Numbered from the stretch's first letter, positions 1 to 11,947 are shown. The stretch is 64,000 nt of DNA from Henricia sp. BOLD:AAB3569 (GCA_037783545.1 JBBELK010001231.1:186001-250000), one strand, 5' to 3'. The notes: generated by a model not told the origin, from the letters alone. Numbers and translations are program-made.

Positions 1-14
1 GGTACAATGCTCAT

Positions 15-343
15 TTAAAGGTAGAGTACATGATTTGTAAACTGTTAAAAACGGCGCTATATCCACTGGTAATTGAAAGCCTATATAATAGGCCTATGTC
101 ACCGATAAAACTACCTTGTAGAAATTTCAGCCACATTCAAGCATGGTTTTTGTGCATGAATGAATGGCTCCAAAAATTTGGAGATTTAAAAACTGTTTTG
201 ACATTTTTCTCGTCAATGGGGGCACTTCAGACAAAAATAATTTCACAGGATAATTACTACCATTACTATATTTTGATAACACGTATAGCTTTCATATAAT
301 AATTTCTTTGGAGGGTAATTACCATTCTGACCCTTACCTTTAA
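15..343. mobile_element. TTAA-flanked inverted-repeat element, family B'
   Basis: The left end reads TTAAAGGTAGAGTACATG and the right end CCCTTACCTTTAA, so both outer ends are TTAAAGGTA in inverted orientation. A related copy of the left half lies at 17542-17700 (shared: AACTGTTAAAAACGGCG, then AATTAAAAGCCT or the like). No coding capacity. Confidence 0.5.
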
Positions 344-1365
344 GCAAAGTTTAAGTTAAGCACGGTGAATTTTATTGTTATACATTTAAAGGTATCTGTC
401 GCCAGTTTGAAAGAGAAACGTCTGGCGATATGTATTCTTTCCCCGGAGAAATAAGGATTCTCCGTCACTGTACACTGTACACATTTTTTTCTACATACCG
501 AGTTCACAAAAAATGAGTACACCTGTGCGTGAGGTCCTCGGTGTTGAAACAAAATTTCAAGAAACATTCCTTGTTTAGGTCAGGTAACATGGGCACAAAG
601 GCACAGTTCGTGTAATAAAACCACGAGTTTTCTTTTTAATATTTCAGGGTGACCGAACATTTTCAACGAAACACGCCAAAACGGCCCGGACCGATTACAC
701 AATTGTATATGTCACATTTGTTTCCACGGAAATGTTGAAATACCGGATGTTTTGTTTACAACTGCCGCGAATGTCCGCACTATCTATATACGACACGTTA
801 CATATTGCCGTTAATAAAGATAATTATTACATGGCTATTCATGCATAGTGGTCAGTGAGGCATATAGTGATTACAGTGAAAGGTGATCCATTTAATGGGT
901 GCGCGTTCTTAATCTTACCCTCAAACAATATACTGAGGTTGCAAGCAAACTGGGGCGGCGGCCACAGGGGAATAACATGATTTTGCGGAATAAGGAATTA
1001 GCCTTGACTTTTAGGAAAATGCCGGTAGCGAAATTTGAGAAGTCAAACCAGAAATTGTTGGTGGTTTAATTTAAAAAAATAAAAGAGAGAAAACGAAATA
1101 AACTAAGTTGACCCAACCCCATTGTTTTGAACCCATGCTGAGCACGTCTTATTAAACAAAATGAAAAAGGACTAGATCTTTTTTTTCCAAATTCATCTGC
1201 ATGCCCTCATAATTTGTGTTGAGTGTTGATTTCTTGAAGGATAATCCTTCCATAACATTAGTTAAAGGAGGTGTTCAGATTTTTACAGAAAATGGATTTC
1301 GTTTTGACCTAAAAATCATATAAAATACCTCCCCAAAAAACTATCCATGGGAAGAAAACAGGAAA
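344..1365. other. Unassigned AT-rich DNA
   Basis: No gene, RNA or clear repeat copy is visible. Only short ORFs without recognisable protein features occur. Confidence 0.5.
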
Positions 1366-2038
1366 TTTGCAATCTCCAATTTGAATGTGGAAGCTAAAAT
1401 GTTGGTGTAAATACTGCACTGCTTTATGGAACAAGATAAATTAGTTTACAATACACCGGTGGTTTTTTGACGATATCCTTGAAAATGGATTGAGAACGCG
1501 ACATTTCAGAATGGTATAAGCACGCCTTATAAAAAAGAGACTATATTTTTTTCCAAATTCAACTGTCCTCATAATGTGTTTTATCAGGGCCCCTCAATTA
1601 AATATATGCTATACAGCTACTCCATTCATTTAAAATCATAAAAACCCTACATAGAAGTTGTTTTAGCGGTTAAAATCAAGGTTTTTTGTGCTAATTAAAA
1701 TTTGCAATCTCCAATTTGAATGTGGAAGCTAAAATGTTGGTGTAAATACTGCACTGCTTTATGGAACAAGATAAATTAGTTTACAATACACCGGTGGTTT
1801 TTTGACGATATCCTTGAAAATGGATTGAGAACGCGACATTTCAGAATGGTATAAGCACGCCTTATAAAAAAGAGACTATATTTTTTTCCAAATTCAACTG
1901 TCCTCATAATGTGTTTTATCAGGGCCCCTCAATTAAATATATGCTATACAGCTACTCCATTCATTTAAAATCATAAAAACCCTACATAGAAGTTGTTTTA
2001 GCGGTTAAAATCAAGGTTTTTTGTGCTAATTAAAATTT
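1366..2038. repeat. Perfect tandem duplication, 335-bp unit, two copies
   Basis: The unit starting AATCTCCAATTTGAATG at 1371 recurs at 1706 and I found no difference between the copies by eye. Identity this high implies either a very recent duplication or an assembly artefact such as unmerged haplotypes. The unit has no coding capacity. Confidence 0.9.
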
Positions 2039-2594
2039 ACATATTCATGAGCAAAGTTGTGATGTCACATTATGCAAACAGGAAAATCTCATTCAACAGT
2101 GCACAAAGAATTTCAGTATTTTCTCCAACTTGCTGAAACTTCTGTAACCCATGATTGTCTGGGTTAGTTTTAGTTGCCTGTTGTAGGCCATTAACAAAAT
2201 AAGGCTGGAAACTGCAGAAATTTCCCACAATTCCAGTTTGAAGTCTTATGGTTTCTTTTGCTTTTCTGCTGTGTGTTCCTAAAGTGGCATGCCCCAAACA
2301 GCGCCCCTTTTCTGTGATTTTCTGTAAATAAATTGGGAAAGCGCCACCTTTTATTCATGGGGCATCAAAATGAACAGTAGTTTGTCAAACAAGTAATCTT
2401 TCATATGCAGCAAAGACTGTGCACAAAGTTATTCATTTCAGGGGCCCTTTAAAGTACGACTATATCAAAATCGAAAACTAGGGTCTCAGTGCTTTCTTTT
2501 GTGATAAAATTTGCAAATGAAAAGACGCGTGACGTATAATGCAATGGCTTAGCATCTGAAACGAGGCTGCCAGTGCTAATTTGAGATTGTCAAT
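2039..2594. other. Unassigned DNA with a short dispersed-repeat end
   Basis: Mostly unassigned. The segment AGGGTCTCAGTGCTTTC at about 2480 is the reverse complement of stretches near 10381 and 12025 (GAAAGCACNGAGACCCTC), so a dispersed repeat terminus is present. No gene seen. Confidence 0.45.
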
Positions 2595-2735
2595 AGAGCT
2601 TCTGCACCGGCGGCCATGACAGGGGCAGGTTTTCTTATTTAAATGGTGTAACAATAGAACCAAAAAGCACCTACTCATGCATGACATACGGTGACAATGT
2701 GACTCCATCTGTCATGGCCGCCGTGAAAAGGCTCT
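2595..2735. mobile_element. Palindromic MITE with CGGCGGCCATGACAG arms
   Basis: The ends AGAGCTTCTGCACCGGCGGC and GCCGCCGTGAAAAGGCTCT are inverted repeats around a middle carrying CTGTCATGGCCGCC. A second copy is at 12759-12903. About 140 bp, noncoding. Confidence 0.7.
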
Positions 2736-2989
2736 ATATATGGTAAGATTTGTAATGTCCCAAAGTCGATCATTTTGACCGGAAACCCTTATTCAAATGA
2801 ATACTTTTAATACAATTATTATTATTAAAATACAGTGATGTTCAGCAAATTTTTAGTAGTATAATTCTAAATGCTGAAAATTTAAAAACAGATTACATGA
2901 TTGAAGCTTTTAATAAACATAACTAAGGAGTATAACGTCAGAAAACCTTAAACATCCATGCATGCTTTTTGTGTTGTATGAATTCAAAT

Positions 2990-3190
2990 AAATTGCCTGC
3001 AAACAATTTTTTAAACGGCACATTCAGTTAATTTAACCCACAAAGGTACCATCTCTCACGGGGAAAAATCATGTGGTTTTTTTTTTAACCTTGCTATCAA
3101 CACTTTCAGTTTGGTTTTTCTTGTCAACTCGTAAAGTAAAATTTTGGGTAACTGCAAATGATGTGCAATTATTGGCTTTACAAAATCTTA
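2990..3190. mobile_element. Fragment of dispersed family B
   Basis: Carries the family words TTTTTCTTGTCAACTCGT, AAAATTTTGGGTAACTGC and AAATGATG, shared with 4600-4710, 15895-15965, 17725-17800 and the right end of the 23907-24437 element. A partial copy. Confidence 0.55.
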
Positions 3191-3751
3191 ATTATTAGTT
3201 TTTATACGTTATTTTGAAAATATCCTCGGCAAATTTTAAGTAGTACATTTTTTAAAATTTGTTGAGAATTGCGGTGAATTTTCCAAAGCGAGCACACAAA
3301 TTAAATTTTCCTTTTTTTTTCGACCACTTTTTAGCCTAGTTTTACTTGACACCAAAAACCTCTTTCGACTTAACCCAGTCCCCAGATGGACATAGATGAA
3401 CGCAACTAAACGTTGTCATCACTTCGTAATTATTTTCCTGCTACTTCTAACGAATTTCCTGCCCGATTTCTGGAAAACTCATCGGTGGGCGTGCGTCACT
3501 GTTCGGTCAGCCTTTTCATCTAGTTACCCGTACCGCAACTTCTTGCAGACAGCGAAAATTCGGCGCCTTTGATTTCGTGTTTTGGCAAGCTCTGCCGCAA
3601 ATCGTGCGCCACAAAACCGATTTCGCTTTGGAACTATTAGGCCTATACTTCGGTCTGTTTTCACACCTCGTCCTAATTGAATTCCGATCCTTGTCGGGGA
3701 TTTACACCTTATGCCTCCGGCCTTTTCATGAAACAAAAATGGACTGAACTG
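3191..3751. other. Unassigned DNA
   Basis: No recognisable gene or repeat. Two overlapping short ORFs on opposite strands (around 3524-3736) have no domain signature. Confidence 0.4.
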
Positions 3752-3814
3752 GGCTCTAAGAAAAACAAAAGGTATATACTACACAAGTATATACCTTTCG
3801 ATCTTCTTAGAGCC
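3752..3814. repeat. Short perfect hairpin
   Basis: GGCTCTAAGAA and AGGTATATACTA pair with TTCTTAGAGCC and AGTATATACCT. A 63-bp hairpin, probably a MITE remnant. Confidence 0.7.
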
Positions 3815-4359
3815 TTTCTTTCTGTCCGTACACCAAATTTACATTTGGCTTCAAGTAACTTTGGCGCATTTATAACACAGATATACAGTATATATGCCTA
3901 TACTGCTAGGTCCAGAGAATACACAGGATCATCCATAGTGTATTATACACACTGCTGGTTTAGTCTTCTTTGAAATTATGTTGTTGTGTCCCTGTCACAG
4001 TGTAATTGAGTATGCAATTAATTAAGGACAGAAAGCATTAAGCTCTGACGAGGTTTCAATGTGGCAATTGAGGTTAACTTCCGCACGCGATGTGAGCGCG
4101 CGCAATGCAAAGACCATAACAATAAGCCGTTATGCCTAGGGCTTAAAACCTTTAAATTATATCCACAATAGAGAGACGATTTATTCAGGCCCCTTTTGAT
4201 ACCCCATTCGCCCAAATTCGTTCAGTATTAAGACTCAGCAGTGTTTTATGGGGAAAAAAATACGAATTGAAAGGTTGCACTATTTCAAGATCTTTAGAAA
4301 TTTAGAACAATGTCACCCCTTATCAAACAAGATAACTTTAATTTCCCCAACGGTTTAAC
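3815..4359. other. Unassigned DNA
   Basis: No gene, repeat or RNA feature could be supported here. Confidence 0.4.
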
Positions 4360-4550
4360 TCCTCCTTTTTAGGACATTATTTACACTGGTAAAACTTGAC
4401 ATATAGCAAAAGCTAGGTCAAGTTGGAAATCTGGAAGTTCATCGCTAGGGCAGAATCAGTTTGTAAAATATTTGCAGAAGGTTGTGTGGTTTGGTATTTT
4501 TAAACCTTTGCTGATAAATTTTAAATTTACACTTTAAATTACTTCCTTTT
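4360..4550. repeat. Dispersed repeat H, copy 1
   Basis: Shares CTCCTTTTTAG, TTGTAAAATATTTGCAGAAG and ATAAATTTTAAATTTACAC in the same order with 9680-9880. The two copies are diverged. Noncoding. Confidence 0.6.
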
Positions 4551-4742
4551 ATAAAGCACCTTCAGTCGGACATTTTTTCCACAAAGGTACTAGTTTACAC
4601 CAGAACAAAATCGTGCATGTTTGTTATATCAACACTTTTAATCATGTTTTTCTTGTCAATTCCTTAATTACAATTTTGGGTCACTGCAAATGATGTAATG
4701 GCCTTTAAATGTAAAAGTGGGTGTTTCAAAGTCCTTATCTTA
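4551..4742. mobile_element. Fragment of dispersed family B
   Basis: Contains TTTTTCTTGTCAATTCCT, AATTTTGGGTCACTGCAAAT and GATGTAATGGCCTTTAAA, the right-hand signature of family B, ending at TTTAAA. Confidence 0.55.
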
Positions 4743-4993
4743 AAAATATTCCGGAAATATCAATCATTTATTCTTTTTTTCGGATCAAAACCTTCGACAA
4801 CAAAACAGTCAGCATCTGGTGTGTCTACCTGCTGCATCAATAAGTGCCAAGCATGATCACTATACCACCTCATGCGCGAATTCTGCTTATACCTAAGTCA
4901 TAATTAAAGCGTAGGCCGGGCGGCGTGTGCGATTTATAGGCATCGGTCGGCGAAAGATCGCGCGATAGGGCGGTCACAGTCACAATTAAAATT
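4743..4993. repeat. Direct repeat, copy 1 (about 250 bp)
   Basis: Starts AAATATTCCGGAAATATC and runs through TCAGCATCTGGTGTGTCTAC to GGGCGGTCACAGTCACAATT. Nearly identical to 5227-5494, which carries an extra GTGTAGAGGTCGGC. A family B segment lies between the copies. Confidence 0.85.
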
Positions 4994-5226
4994 GCCAACT
5001 AAAGGTGCTTTAAAAAAAGAACATCGTTTGAAAACAGTTTTTTTAACCAGTCATTCAACACGAAAACCATGCATGATTTGTAAGGTTTTCTAATTTATTA
5101 CTGGATCTATGTGGCAGTTTAATCATCATTTTTCTATAGTTACGTAATGCTGTTGTTCCAGGAATTCGTAAAAAGTCTCTGCAAATGATATAGGCCTAGC
5201 AGGCTTTTAAGTATAGTGTCAGATTT

Positions 5227-5494
5227 TAAAAATATTCCGGAAATATCAATCATTTATTATTTTTTTCGGATCAAAACCTTTGACAACAAAACAGTCAGCA
5301 TCTGGTGTGTCTACCTGCTGCATCAATAAGTGCCAAGCATGATCACTACCACCTCATGCGCGAATTCTGCTTATACCTAAGTCATAATTAAAGCGTAGGC
5401 CGGGCGGCGTGTGCGATTTATAGGCATCGGTCGGCGTGTAGAGGTCGGCGAAAGATCGCGCGATAGGGCGGTCACAGTCACAATTAAAAGTGCC
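5227..5494. repeat. Direct repeat, copy 2 (about 265 bp)
   Basis: Second copy of the 4743-4993 segment. It has the indels ACTATACC to ACTACC and a tandem gain of GGTCGGCGTGTA. The pair probably arose by local duplication together with the family B segment between them (about 4994-5226). Confidence 0.85.
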
Positions 5495-6095
5495 CCGCAC
5501 GCTGCCATGACGGAATGGGGTCGAATTATTTGCCCGTATCGGCCGGTGTCCGGCAGGCACTCGTCCGATGTCCTGCCTACATGTATGTCCCTGCGGTACC
5601 CCGGCCGATGTCTGGCCGATTTCCGGCCGGACACCGCCAAGTCGACCGGACGCCGGGCGGGGCCCGGCCGGCGTCTGAGCGGCGCCTTGGCGATCAGTTT
5701 GCGATGCCCGCTCGATGCCCAAAAATGACCCGGCAGCCGCAAGGAGTCCCGTAGGGCCCCGGCCGAAAATGCCTAGAAATCCGTCGCAAACTACTCGCAA
5801 ACACATCGCAAGCTAATTGTAAAAGGGGTATTACTCAGTGCAAAAATGAAAATGGGCATTATTGTCACCTTCAAACACTCACTGAATCCATGATCTACTC
5901 GTGTCAATGGACCTGAAACATAATGACGTCACGCAAATCTATAGAGTCTCAGGGTATCAGACGACGTAAGGCCATGGGAAAGCACGTATATAAACAAACC
6001 GTGTCAGATCCATTGTAACAAATGAGGTGTCAACATTTACGTGATTAAGTTTGCTTTCCTCTGGCGCTTTCATATACAAAAAAACGATCTGAAAT
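5495..6095. other. GC-rich segment with GGCCG motifs, then unassigned DNA
   Basis: From 5500 to 5770 the sequence is much more GC-rich than its surroundings and full of CCGGCCGATGTC-type words. Four overlapping ORFs on both strands (the longest 150 codons, minus strand) follow from the scarcity of stop codons; the proteins are Arg/Pro/Gly-rich with no domain. The remainder to 6095 is unassigned. Confidence 0.45.
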
Positions 6096-6200
6096 GTATA
6101 TTGCTAAAGCGCAGGAAGCTAGTTCACTGATTTTAGCTTAGACCCATGGGAACAAACAAAATGTGACGTTTTCTTTTTAGTACTCTAGTCTATTAGCAAT
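6096..6200. repeat. Dispersed repeat fragment, copy 1
   Basis: The stretch GCTAAAGCGCAGGAAG followed by TTCACTG, TTTTAG and GTGACGTTTTC recurs at about 8430-8500 and partly at 8525-8612. Noncoding. Confidence 0.5.
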
Positions 6201-6379
6201 TGCATCTTTCGCATGCATATAACGTCGGGTGTACTGACGTACTTCCTTTCGCATAAACACTTAATATACACTTGACCAGACTATTTGTTGTTGCTATGCA
6301 GTACACGCGTCGGGCGTGAAGTACAACATCAATGCCGAGTTTACCGCAAAGAGAAAAAAGGCATAAATCAACCAAACTT

Positions 6380-6530
6380 TTGATTGCTAGGCAATGGCGT
6401 GCACCACGTGGCAACAGTGGCATAGTATGTGACTTTCTAAACCGCACCATTATTTGAAAGTGAAGAATCCGGGGCGCCAGCCATTATGTAAGTGTTACAC
6501 GCAAGGCTAATTTATAGCGCTGCTTTACAG
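6380..6530. repeat. Dispersed repeat BB, copy 1
   Basis: Shares TTGATTGCTAGGCAATGGCG, ACTTTCTAAACCGCA, AGTGAAGAAT and GGGGCGCCAGCCAT, in order, with 41700-41865. Noncoding. Confidence 0.65.
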
Positions 6531-6645
6531 AAAATTTCTTAAGATCCCCTGATGATTCAGCACCCATGGACTGCAACGTTTATGGATATCTACAGGAATG
6601 TATTTTTCACAAAAAGGTCAGCGATTTTCCTGAAGCCCTTAGGGT

Positions 6646-6851
6646 GGATTCACACTGAGCCTTTTCGCGCGTAAATACGACGCGCGTCGCTTTGAGAAAA
6701 AGCAGTCTGGAGGGAATTTGAAGTAAAAAGATGCACTGAAAATCTCAAAAACACCTTCCGCCCATAAGTGGATTCTTTTTACTCCAAATTCCCTCTAAAC
6801 CGCTTTTTCTCAAAGCGTCGCATTTATGTGCGAAAAGGCTCAGTGTGAATC
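6646..6851. mobile_element. Palindromic MITE G, copy 1
   Basis: GGATTCACACTGAGCCTTTT at the left is mirrored by AAAAGGCTCAGTGTGAATC at the right, with further pairing of GCTTTGAGAAAAAGC and GGAGGGAATTTG. About 206 bp. A diverged second copy is at 42632-42868. Confidence 0.8.
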
Positions 6852-7415
6852 GTGTGCTTAGTGATTACTTACACTTTTTCTTCACACATTAACAGCACAA
6901 TATGAATTTAATCTTATTCACTCAAATAATTTTCATTCACCGAGTTGCGAAAACGAGTTTATATAAACTTTTTGGTCGCAGAAATGACCTTCGCCAACTG
7001 ACCATTCCATTCACATCAATTGTTTGACTCTGTGGAGTCCGCAGCAAATCGTCGTCCATCCATTGTCCACTAAAATCTCGGCGGCAATAGCTCTTGAATA
7101 TTTCGCATTCATTCTAAAATTTCCGAAAAGAGGGGTCGCATCTTTCAGGCCTCTGGCACTTTTCCAAATTGTCTCCCCGCCTTTTGTCCTTGCCTATTTG
7201 TCAAAAGAAGATATACGGCTTCTTTTAACGGGGCGTCGTTTAACTGGGCCCTGTTTTATACGGCTGTGTGGTTTTTGCGGAATACCACAAGGTTTTCCAT
7301 GTCAATCAAAGAAGGTCACCTACATGTATAATACTGAGCAGGCAAGAAGTTTGGTTTTTTTGGCGCGGCGAAGAAAGATTTTAGCAACAACTGGTCTAGT
7401 TTTGTGGCACGTGAG
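6852..7415. other. Unassigned DNA with a 131-codon ORF of unknown status
   Basis: An ORF at 7024-7419 (+) encodes 131 residues with no motif I recognise. It overlaps the boundary of the adjacent MITE by four bases. I treat it as probable chance. Confidence 0.35.
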
Positions 7416-7923
7416 TTAAAGATAGTATACATGATTGGTAAACTGTTACAAATAGTTTTATCCCCCTGTGTGATTGAAGATATGCATGATTAAAACCAAC
7501 CTGAGCAAAAACCAGCTCCGTACTTCGTCTAACTTTTGAGAAAACAGTCAAAAAAGGGTTTGCAGTCATTTCGCCCCAAAACCACTTCGCCCTGAACCAT
7601 TTCGCACTGAACCTCGGCCTGTGCACGAAGTGGTTTTGGGGCGAAGTAGCATTTGGGCAATGTAGTGTTTGGACGAAGAAATTTAGGGCGAAATGGCACT
7701 CGGGCGAAGTGGTTTGGGGGCGAAATGGTTTTGGGGCGAAATGAATTTTCGTCTCGTGAGACGAAAACTAATTGTTTTACTCATTTCTCAAAGACTATAG
7801 CACTTTAGACAAAACAATTTTATGTGAAGTTTTATACGGTCATCATGTTTATATTGTGCAAGTTAGGCGTAAATCTGTGAACATTTCTGATTTTCGAGAT
7901 ACCAATCATGTATACTGCCTTAA
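7416..7923 (+). mobile_element. TTAA-flanked MITE C, copy 1, with internal GGGGCGAAATGG array
   Basis: The ends are TTAAAGATAGTATACATGAT and ATCATGTATACTGCCTTAA, imperfect inverted repeats bounded by TTAA. The middle holds a degenerate 15-17-bp tandem array of the type AAGTGGTTTTGGGGCG, which also folds back on itself, followed by the palindrome TTTTCGTCTCGTGAGACGAA. Other copies are at 41968-42479 (inverted) and 45488-46019. No transposase. Confidence 0.85.
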
Positions 7924-8379
7924 ACCAGTGGGACTTTTTTAAATTGTCCACAACGATAGAATTCATCCATGGCTGATTTAGGTGCCACACCAATTATGTG
8001 GTGCAAACTTCGTTTCGAAGACGAGGCTTGGAACGCATAAACATTACGGGACCTTTCCAAATCAGCTTCATGAAATGACACCCTTTGTGTGTTGCCAATG
8101 TTACTCGGTCTACACTAAAACCAGTGAACTGTTTGTGGGTCCAAAACGTAAATTTGGTGTCCCAGTTATATGCTCGACACCCTGTGCTTTAAACATCGCC
8201 ACTCATGATCACAAATTCTCAGAACTATTAGACTGTGGCCTGTGATTATAGGGGACATCATCACTGTCTTAAATATTGTGTTCTCTAATTACTGACATAT
8301 ATTCAAAACAAAATACCATATAAAATTGTGGAAATTACCTTTGTGTGAAATGTTCATAGGCTGCTAAAGCGTGACGCCG
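7924..8379. other. Unassigned DNA
   Basis: An 87-codon ORF (7982-8245, +) contains CxxC-like pairs but no complete zinc-finger spacing. No gene can be supported. Confidence 0.35.
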
Positions 8380-8640
8380 GTTGCCATGGCAATTGGGTCT
8401 AAATATTCGCTGGTAATCACATCCATTACTAAAGCGCAGGAAGTTTCACTGGTTTTAGACCCTATAATCATGACAACACACAAAGGACGACGTTTTTAAA
8501 CTTTAGTATATACATGTACTCTAAACGGTTCACATGGTTTTAGTGTACGGCCCAGTAGCCTTGGCAACACACAACGGGTGACGTTTTCACTTTGGTACTC
8601 TAATGTGCGCATGTGCCTAGGCCTACTATTGTATCACCTT
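8380..8640. repeat. Dispersed repeat, two internal half-copies
   Basis: TAAAGCGCAGGAAGTTTCAC, TGGTTTTAG and GACAACACACAAAGGACGAC recur in diverged form about 70-100 bases later (TTGGCAACACACAACGGGTG) and at 6110-6175. Noncoding. Confidence 0.5.
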
Positions 8641-8750
8641 TGTTGAGCATCACTGATATATTCATATATTATTTTATTAAATGTATAAATAAGATTCTTT
8701 AAGGCAAAGTGTTGATTGATCCTTTGTGATAAGAGACAGATTACAAAACA

Positions 8751-8890
8751 TTAAAGGCAAAGCTCGTCAGGAATGCGCGGGCGCAAAATTCGTGCCACGA
8801 AATACGCAGCTCCATAGAAAAGGCATGGAGCTGCGTATTTCGTGGCAAGCATTTGGCGCGCGCGCATTGCTAACGAGCCTCTGCCTTTAA
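8751..8890. mobile_element. GC-rich hairpin MITE A, copy 1
   Basis: A nearly complete palindrome bounded by TTAAAGGCA and TGCCTTTAA, with arms GCTCGTCAGGAATGCGC and CACGAAATACGCAGCTCCAT. Six further copies are in the window (15468, 24648, 24788, 44220, 49713 and this one, differing by small changes). Noncoding; RNA from either strand would fold into a ~60-bp hairpin. Confidence 0.9.
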
Positions 8891-9163
8891 CATCTTGCAG
8901 AATTCCGAAAAAAAATTATATTAAAATTAGAAAAGGTGATCCTTAGCAAATGTTGATAGTGTATTCCCATTGAATACAGGAACAGATTCAAGTCAGTCTG
9001 TCTCCGTTCCCTTGCCTAACAACCCGCACGTCTATGAATCACCATAGTTTCACGTGGATCAGGGTCAAGGAGCTAGACCCAAAAAATTATTCGCGCTTTT
9101 TACATCATCCATTAAAATATACCTTTAATCGTATCAGTATTGAACGCAATATCTTATATGGTG

Positions 9164-9262
9164 CCTAATGACCATTGCCCGTCTGCCCAGTGAGTTAGAC
9201 GTCTCGGGTTCGAATCCTGATAAGGCTCTTATACGGTTTTTCTCTCATCCCAGTTGTGAATT
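9164..9262 (+). mobile_element. tRNA-derived SINE head, copy 1
   Basis: Contains the B-box GGTTCGAATCC followed by TGATAAGGC and TTTTTCTCTCATCCCAG. The same order occurs at 41304-41405 (TGATGAGGC, TTTTTCTCTCGTCCCA). There is no acceptor stem, so it is not a functional tRNA gene. Confidence 0.6.
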
Positions 9263-9679
9263 TAGCAACTTGTTTTCCTCCATCCTCCCATTTCTGAAAA
9301 TACAAAGAAAGGCTTGCCTTCGGCCGCGCTTACAAAATGGTCATTGTACCGCCAAATCCATACCAAACGTTTCAATTCATATTGAATTTCAATTCATATA
9401 TTTAAGCCTCAATACGTCCAGTTGACCTTATAGGTTTTGTCCGAATCCGAGATTTTGGAGTTCAAGTTTGAAAAACTTCAAAGGGTTTCGTCAGCAGAGC
9501 CGAAGTATGGAGCAGACCGTTATGTACAATTACCATCAACTGGGACGAAGGCCACGGTAATCACACGGGAAAGCGAGGTTATTGAATTTTGTCAAATAGA
9601 TTTCCAGATTGTGAAAAAATAGCGAAATTTAGAAAAAGGATTACCACTTAGGCCGAACCCGCAAGATAACAGTCCAGCC

Positions 9680-9880
9680 CCCTCCTTTTTAGTACAATAT
9701 TTACACTAAAAACTTGACCTATAGCAGAACGTGGATATCCGGAAGAAAAGTTCGGTACTAGGGCAAAATCGGCTTGTAAAATATTTGCAGAAGGTTGTGG
9801 TTTTAAAAGTGTGGTATTTTATATTCTGGCTTTTATTTATAAATTTTAAATTTACACGTATAAATTAGTTTATTTTTAGC
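9680..9880. repeat. Dispersed repeat H, copy 2
   Basis: Diverged copy of 4360-4550, with TTGTAAAATATTTGCAGAAG and ATAAATTTTAAATTTACAC preserved. Confidence 0.6.
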
Positions 9881-10380
9881 TTATAAATAAAAATAGGCCG
9901 AGCTTTAAAACCACAAAATTTTTCGTAAATAAATGATAAATGATGTGGGTCTTTTATTGATAATTTTCAAATGTACAGAAATTAGTTTATTTTTAGCATA
10001 TACGCCTGAAATAATAATAGGTTCAGATTTAGGATTAGGAGATGAAATAAAGTCTGACACTACTTAAATGCAAAGCTGGCTGTATCAAAGTCCTTCTTAT
10101 CTTCAGGAAACATCAACCATTTTATTCTCTTTTCGGATCAAACCTTAATTTTCGAACCAAAACACACACACACATGGTTATATCGTTGTCCAAACCCACG
10201 CCCCCTCTAAAATAGGTCAATTTTTTGTGGTCAGGCACCACACCACATATTGCGTTTGCATCTTATCGAATTCCATAAGCTCGCCACAAAAGTTAAATAT
10301 AGTAAATTAAAGTGTGAATTCGTATTAACAAATTTCAAATTAGCAATGTACAGTGGCAGCTAAATTCGTTTCAGAAGAAA
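9881..10380. other. Unassigned AT-rich DNA
   Basis: No gene or clear repeat copy. Contains a short ACACACAC run near 10162. Confidence 0.4.
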
Positions 10381-10560
10381 GCACTGAGACCCTCGATTTC
10401 GATCACAATTTGAAATTCCTCTATATGGACTGTGCTGGCATGGATGCTGCCATTTTTGCTTATCGCTATGGGTGAAAATATGGCAGCATCAGCACCGTGC
10501 CCTTTGCAATATAGCATAAAGCCAAAATGGCGGCGCCCATGATCGGTACATCACGACATT
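10381..10560. mobile_element. Partly palindromic MITE-like segment
   Basis: GGATGCTGCCATTTTTGC is followed after a short loop by ATATGGCAGCATC, and the flank GCACTGAGACCCTCGATTTC is shared with 12025 and (inverted) 2480. Boundaries unclear. Confidence 0.45.
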
Positions 10561-10948
10561 AAGAATTTTGTATCTAACTGATGGTTTAACGTAAATAAAA
10601 GGTACAGGTTTAAATCATAGAGCGAGTATGTAGTACAGAACTAGAAGTTCATATTAATAAATATTGAAAACATTTTTTGTGCATAATCAATTATGGTTTA
10701 TCCGACCTATCAGATAACGTGAAATTAGTTTTCCCACCAGACCCTACGCAGTTTGGACCATGGGGACGAGGTTGACTCGAGTTAACTACTGTATTTAGTA
10801 TCTTTTGTCAAATACTCATAAATACATTGTGTATTTAAACAAAATAAAAAATAAAAAATAAAACTAACTCGCAAGAACACGTGATTTATCCCAATTTTTG
10901 TTCTTACATTTTGTTCTTTTGTTCAATAATGTAACCCTATACATTAAT

Positions 10949-11440
10949 GGTCGAGACAAGATCGATTTATGTGTGCACACTAGAAAATGCAGGTATATAT
11001 CTTTCAGTTAAAAATGTTTTGGCACACAAGTGCCATGCAGCAAAACCCCGTAAAAACAAACAATTCTTTTCAGTCACAGTCAAGTGACAATGTACTATAT
11101 AGCTGATTAGATGTAGACAATGATTTAGAGCTAGGGTGTATGTACAAAATATGTAGTTTATAGACATCAACAAACAACAATGCTAACGTGACTGCAGTGA
11201 TTTTGCTGGTCCCCAATACACCATGTTTTGTGTCATTAAGTTTTTTGGTGTATTAAAGCCAAATAATATACTTCATGAACAAAAAAACGACTAAAATACA
11301 AAAAAATTGGGGTTGATTACAAACACCAATTGATTTTTGAAATACATATGTTTGTATAATGGTGGCATAGCAAAAACATTTTTTTTAAATACGTTTTCTC
11401 AAAAACTCTTCTTGTATTGTTATGGCCATGGCCATAACAA
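10949..11440. repeat. Segmental repeat, copy 1
   Basis: A stretch including GGCACACAAGTGCCATGCAG, AACCCCGTAAAAACAAAC and ATAGCTGATTAGATGTAGAC is repeated at 13998-14440 with scattered substitutions and indels. It is followed in both places by a second shared block (11948-12210 and 14455-14695), so the two were duplicated together. Noncoding. Confidence 0.85.
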
Positions 11441-11947
11441 TACGCCTTGTCATCTTTCTCTCGTCTTAACTTCAGTATGCAACAAGCCTATTGGTACCAA
11501 TGGAAAGTCCATTATCATTCCAAATTTAACTTATACCAATTTATTTTTTTTCGCACTCGGAGTATGTTTAAGAGGTTCAATTTAAACCCCCAACAAAACA
11601 CCCAATATACAAAAGAAAATATTTGTGCCTATTGTACGAAGATGACCTGTAGTTTGGTTGCTAATTGTGTCCAGGTCAGTCTTTGCTTTAAGTTGATTCT
11701 ATGCAAATTTGTGTGTGTTTTATAGGATACTCAGGATTAAAAAACCACCACTTTTAGCATTATTTAGTGAATGTGGATTTTAATGCCAGGATACACGTTA
11801 AAAAAAGCAAAACTACCGAAAATGTTACGCAATTATGTGGCTGTTGGTGAATCATATACTCCGAATCAACGTGGTGTGAGTGCTGTACTTTTCCAGAAAT
11901 GTGGCGATTTTTGGTACTACTATTACCAAATGTATTGACAAATTTCA

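Noticed and set aside
5354-5806. 150-codon minus ORF and overlapping ORFs in the GC-rich segment
   Set aside because: Several frames on both strands are open together, composition is Arg/Pro/Gly-driven by GC content, and no domain is visible.
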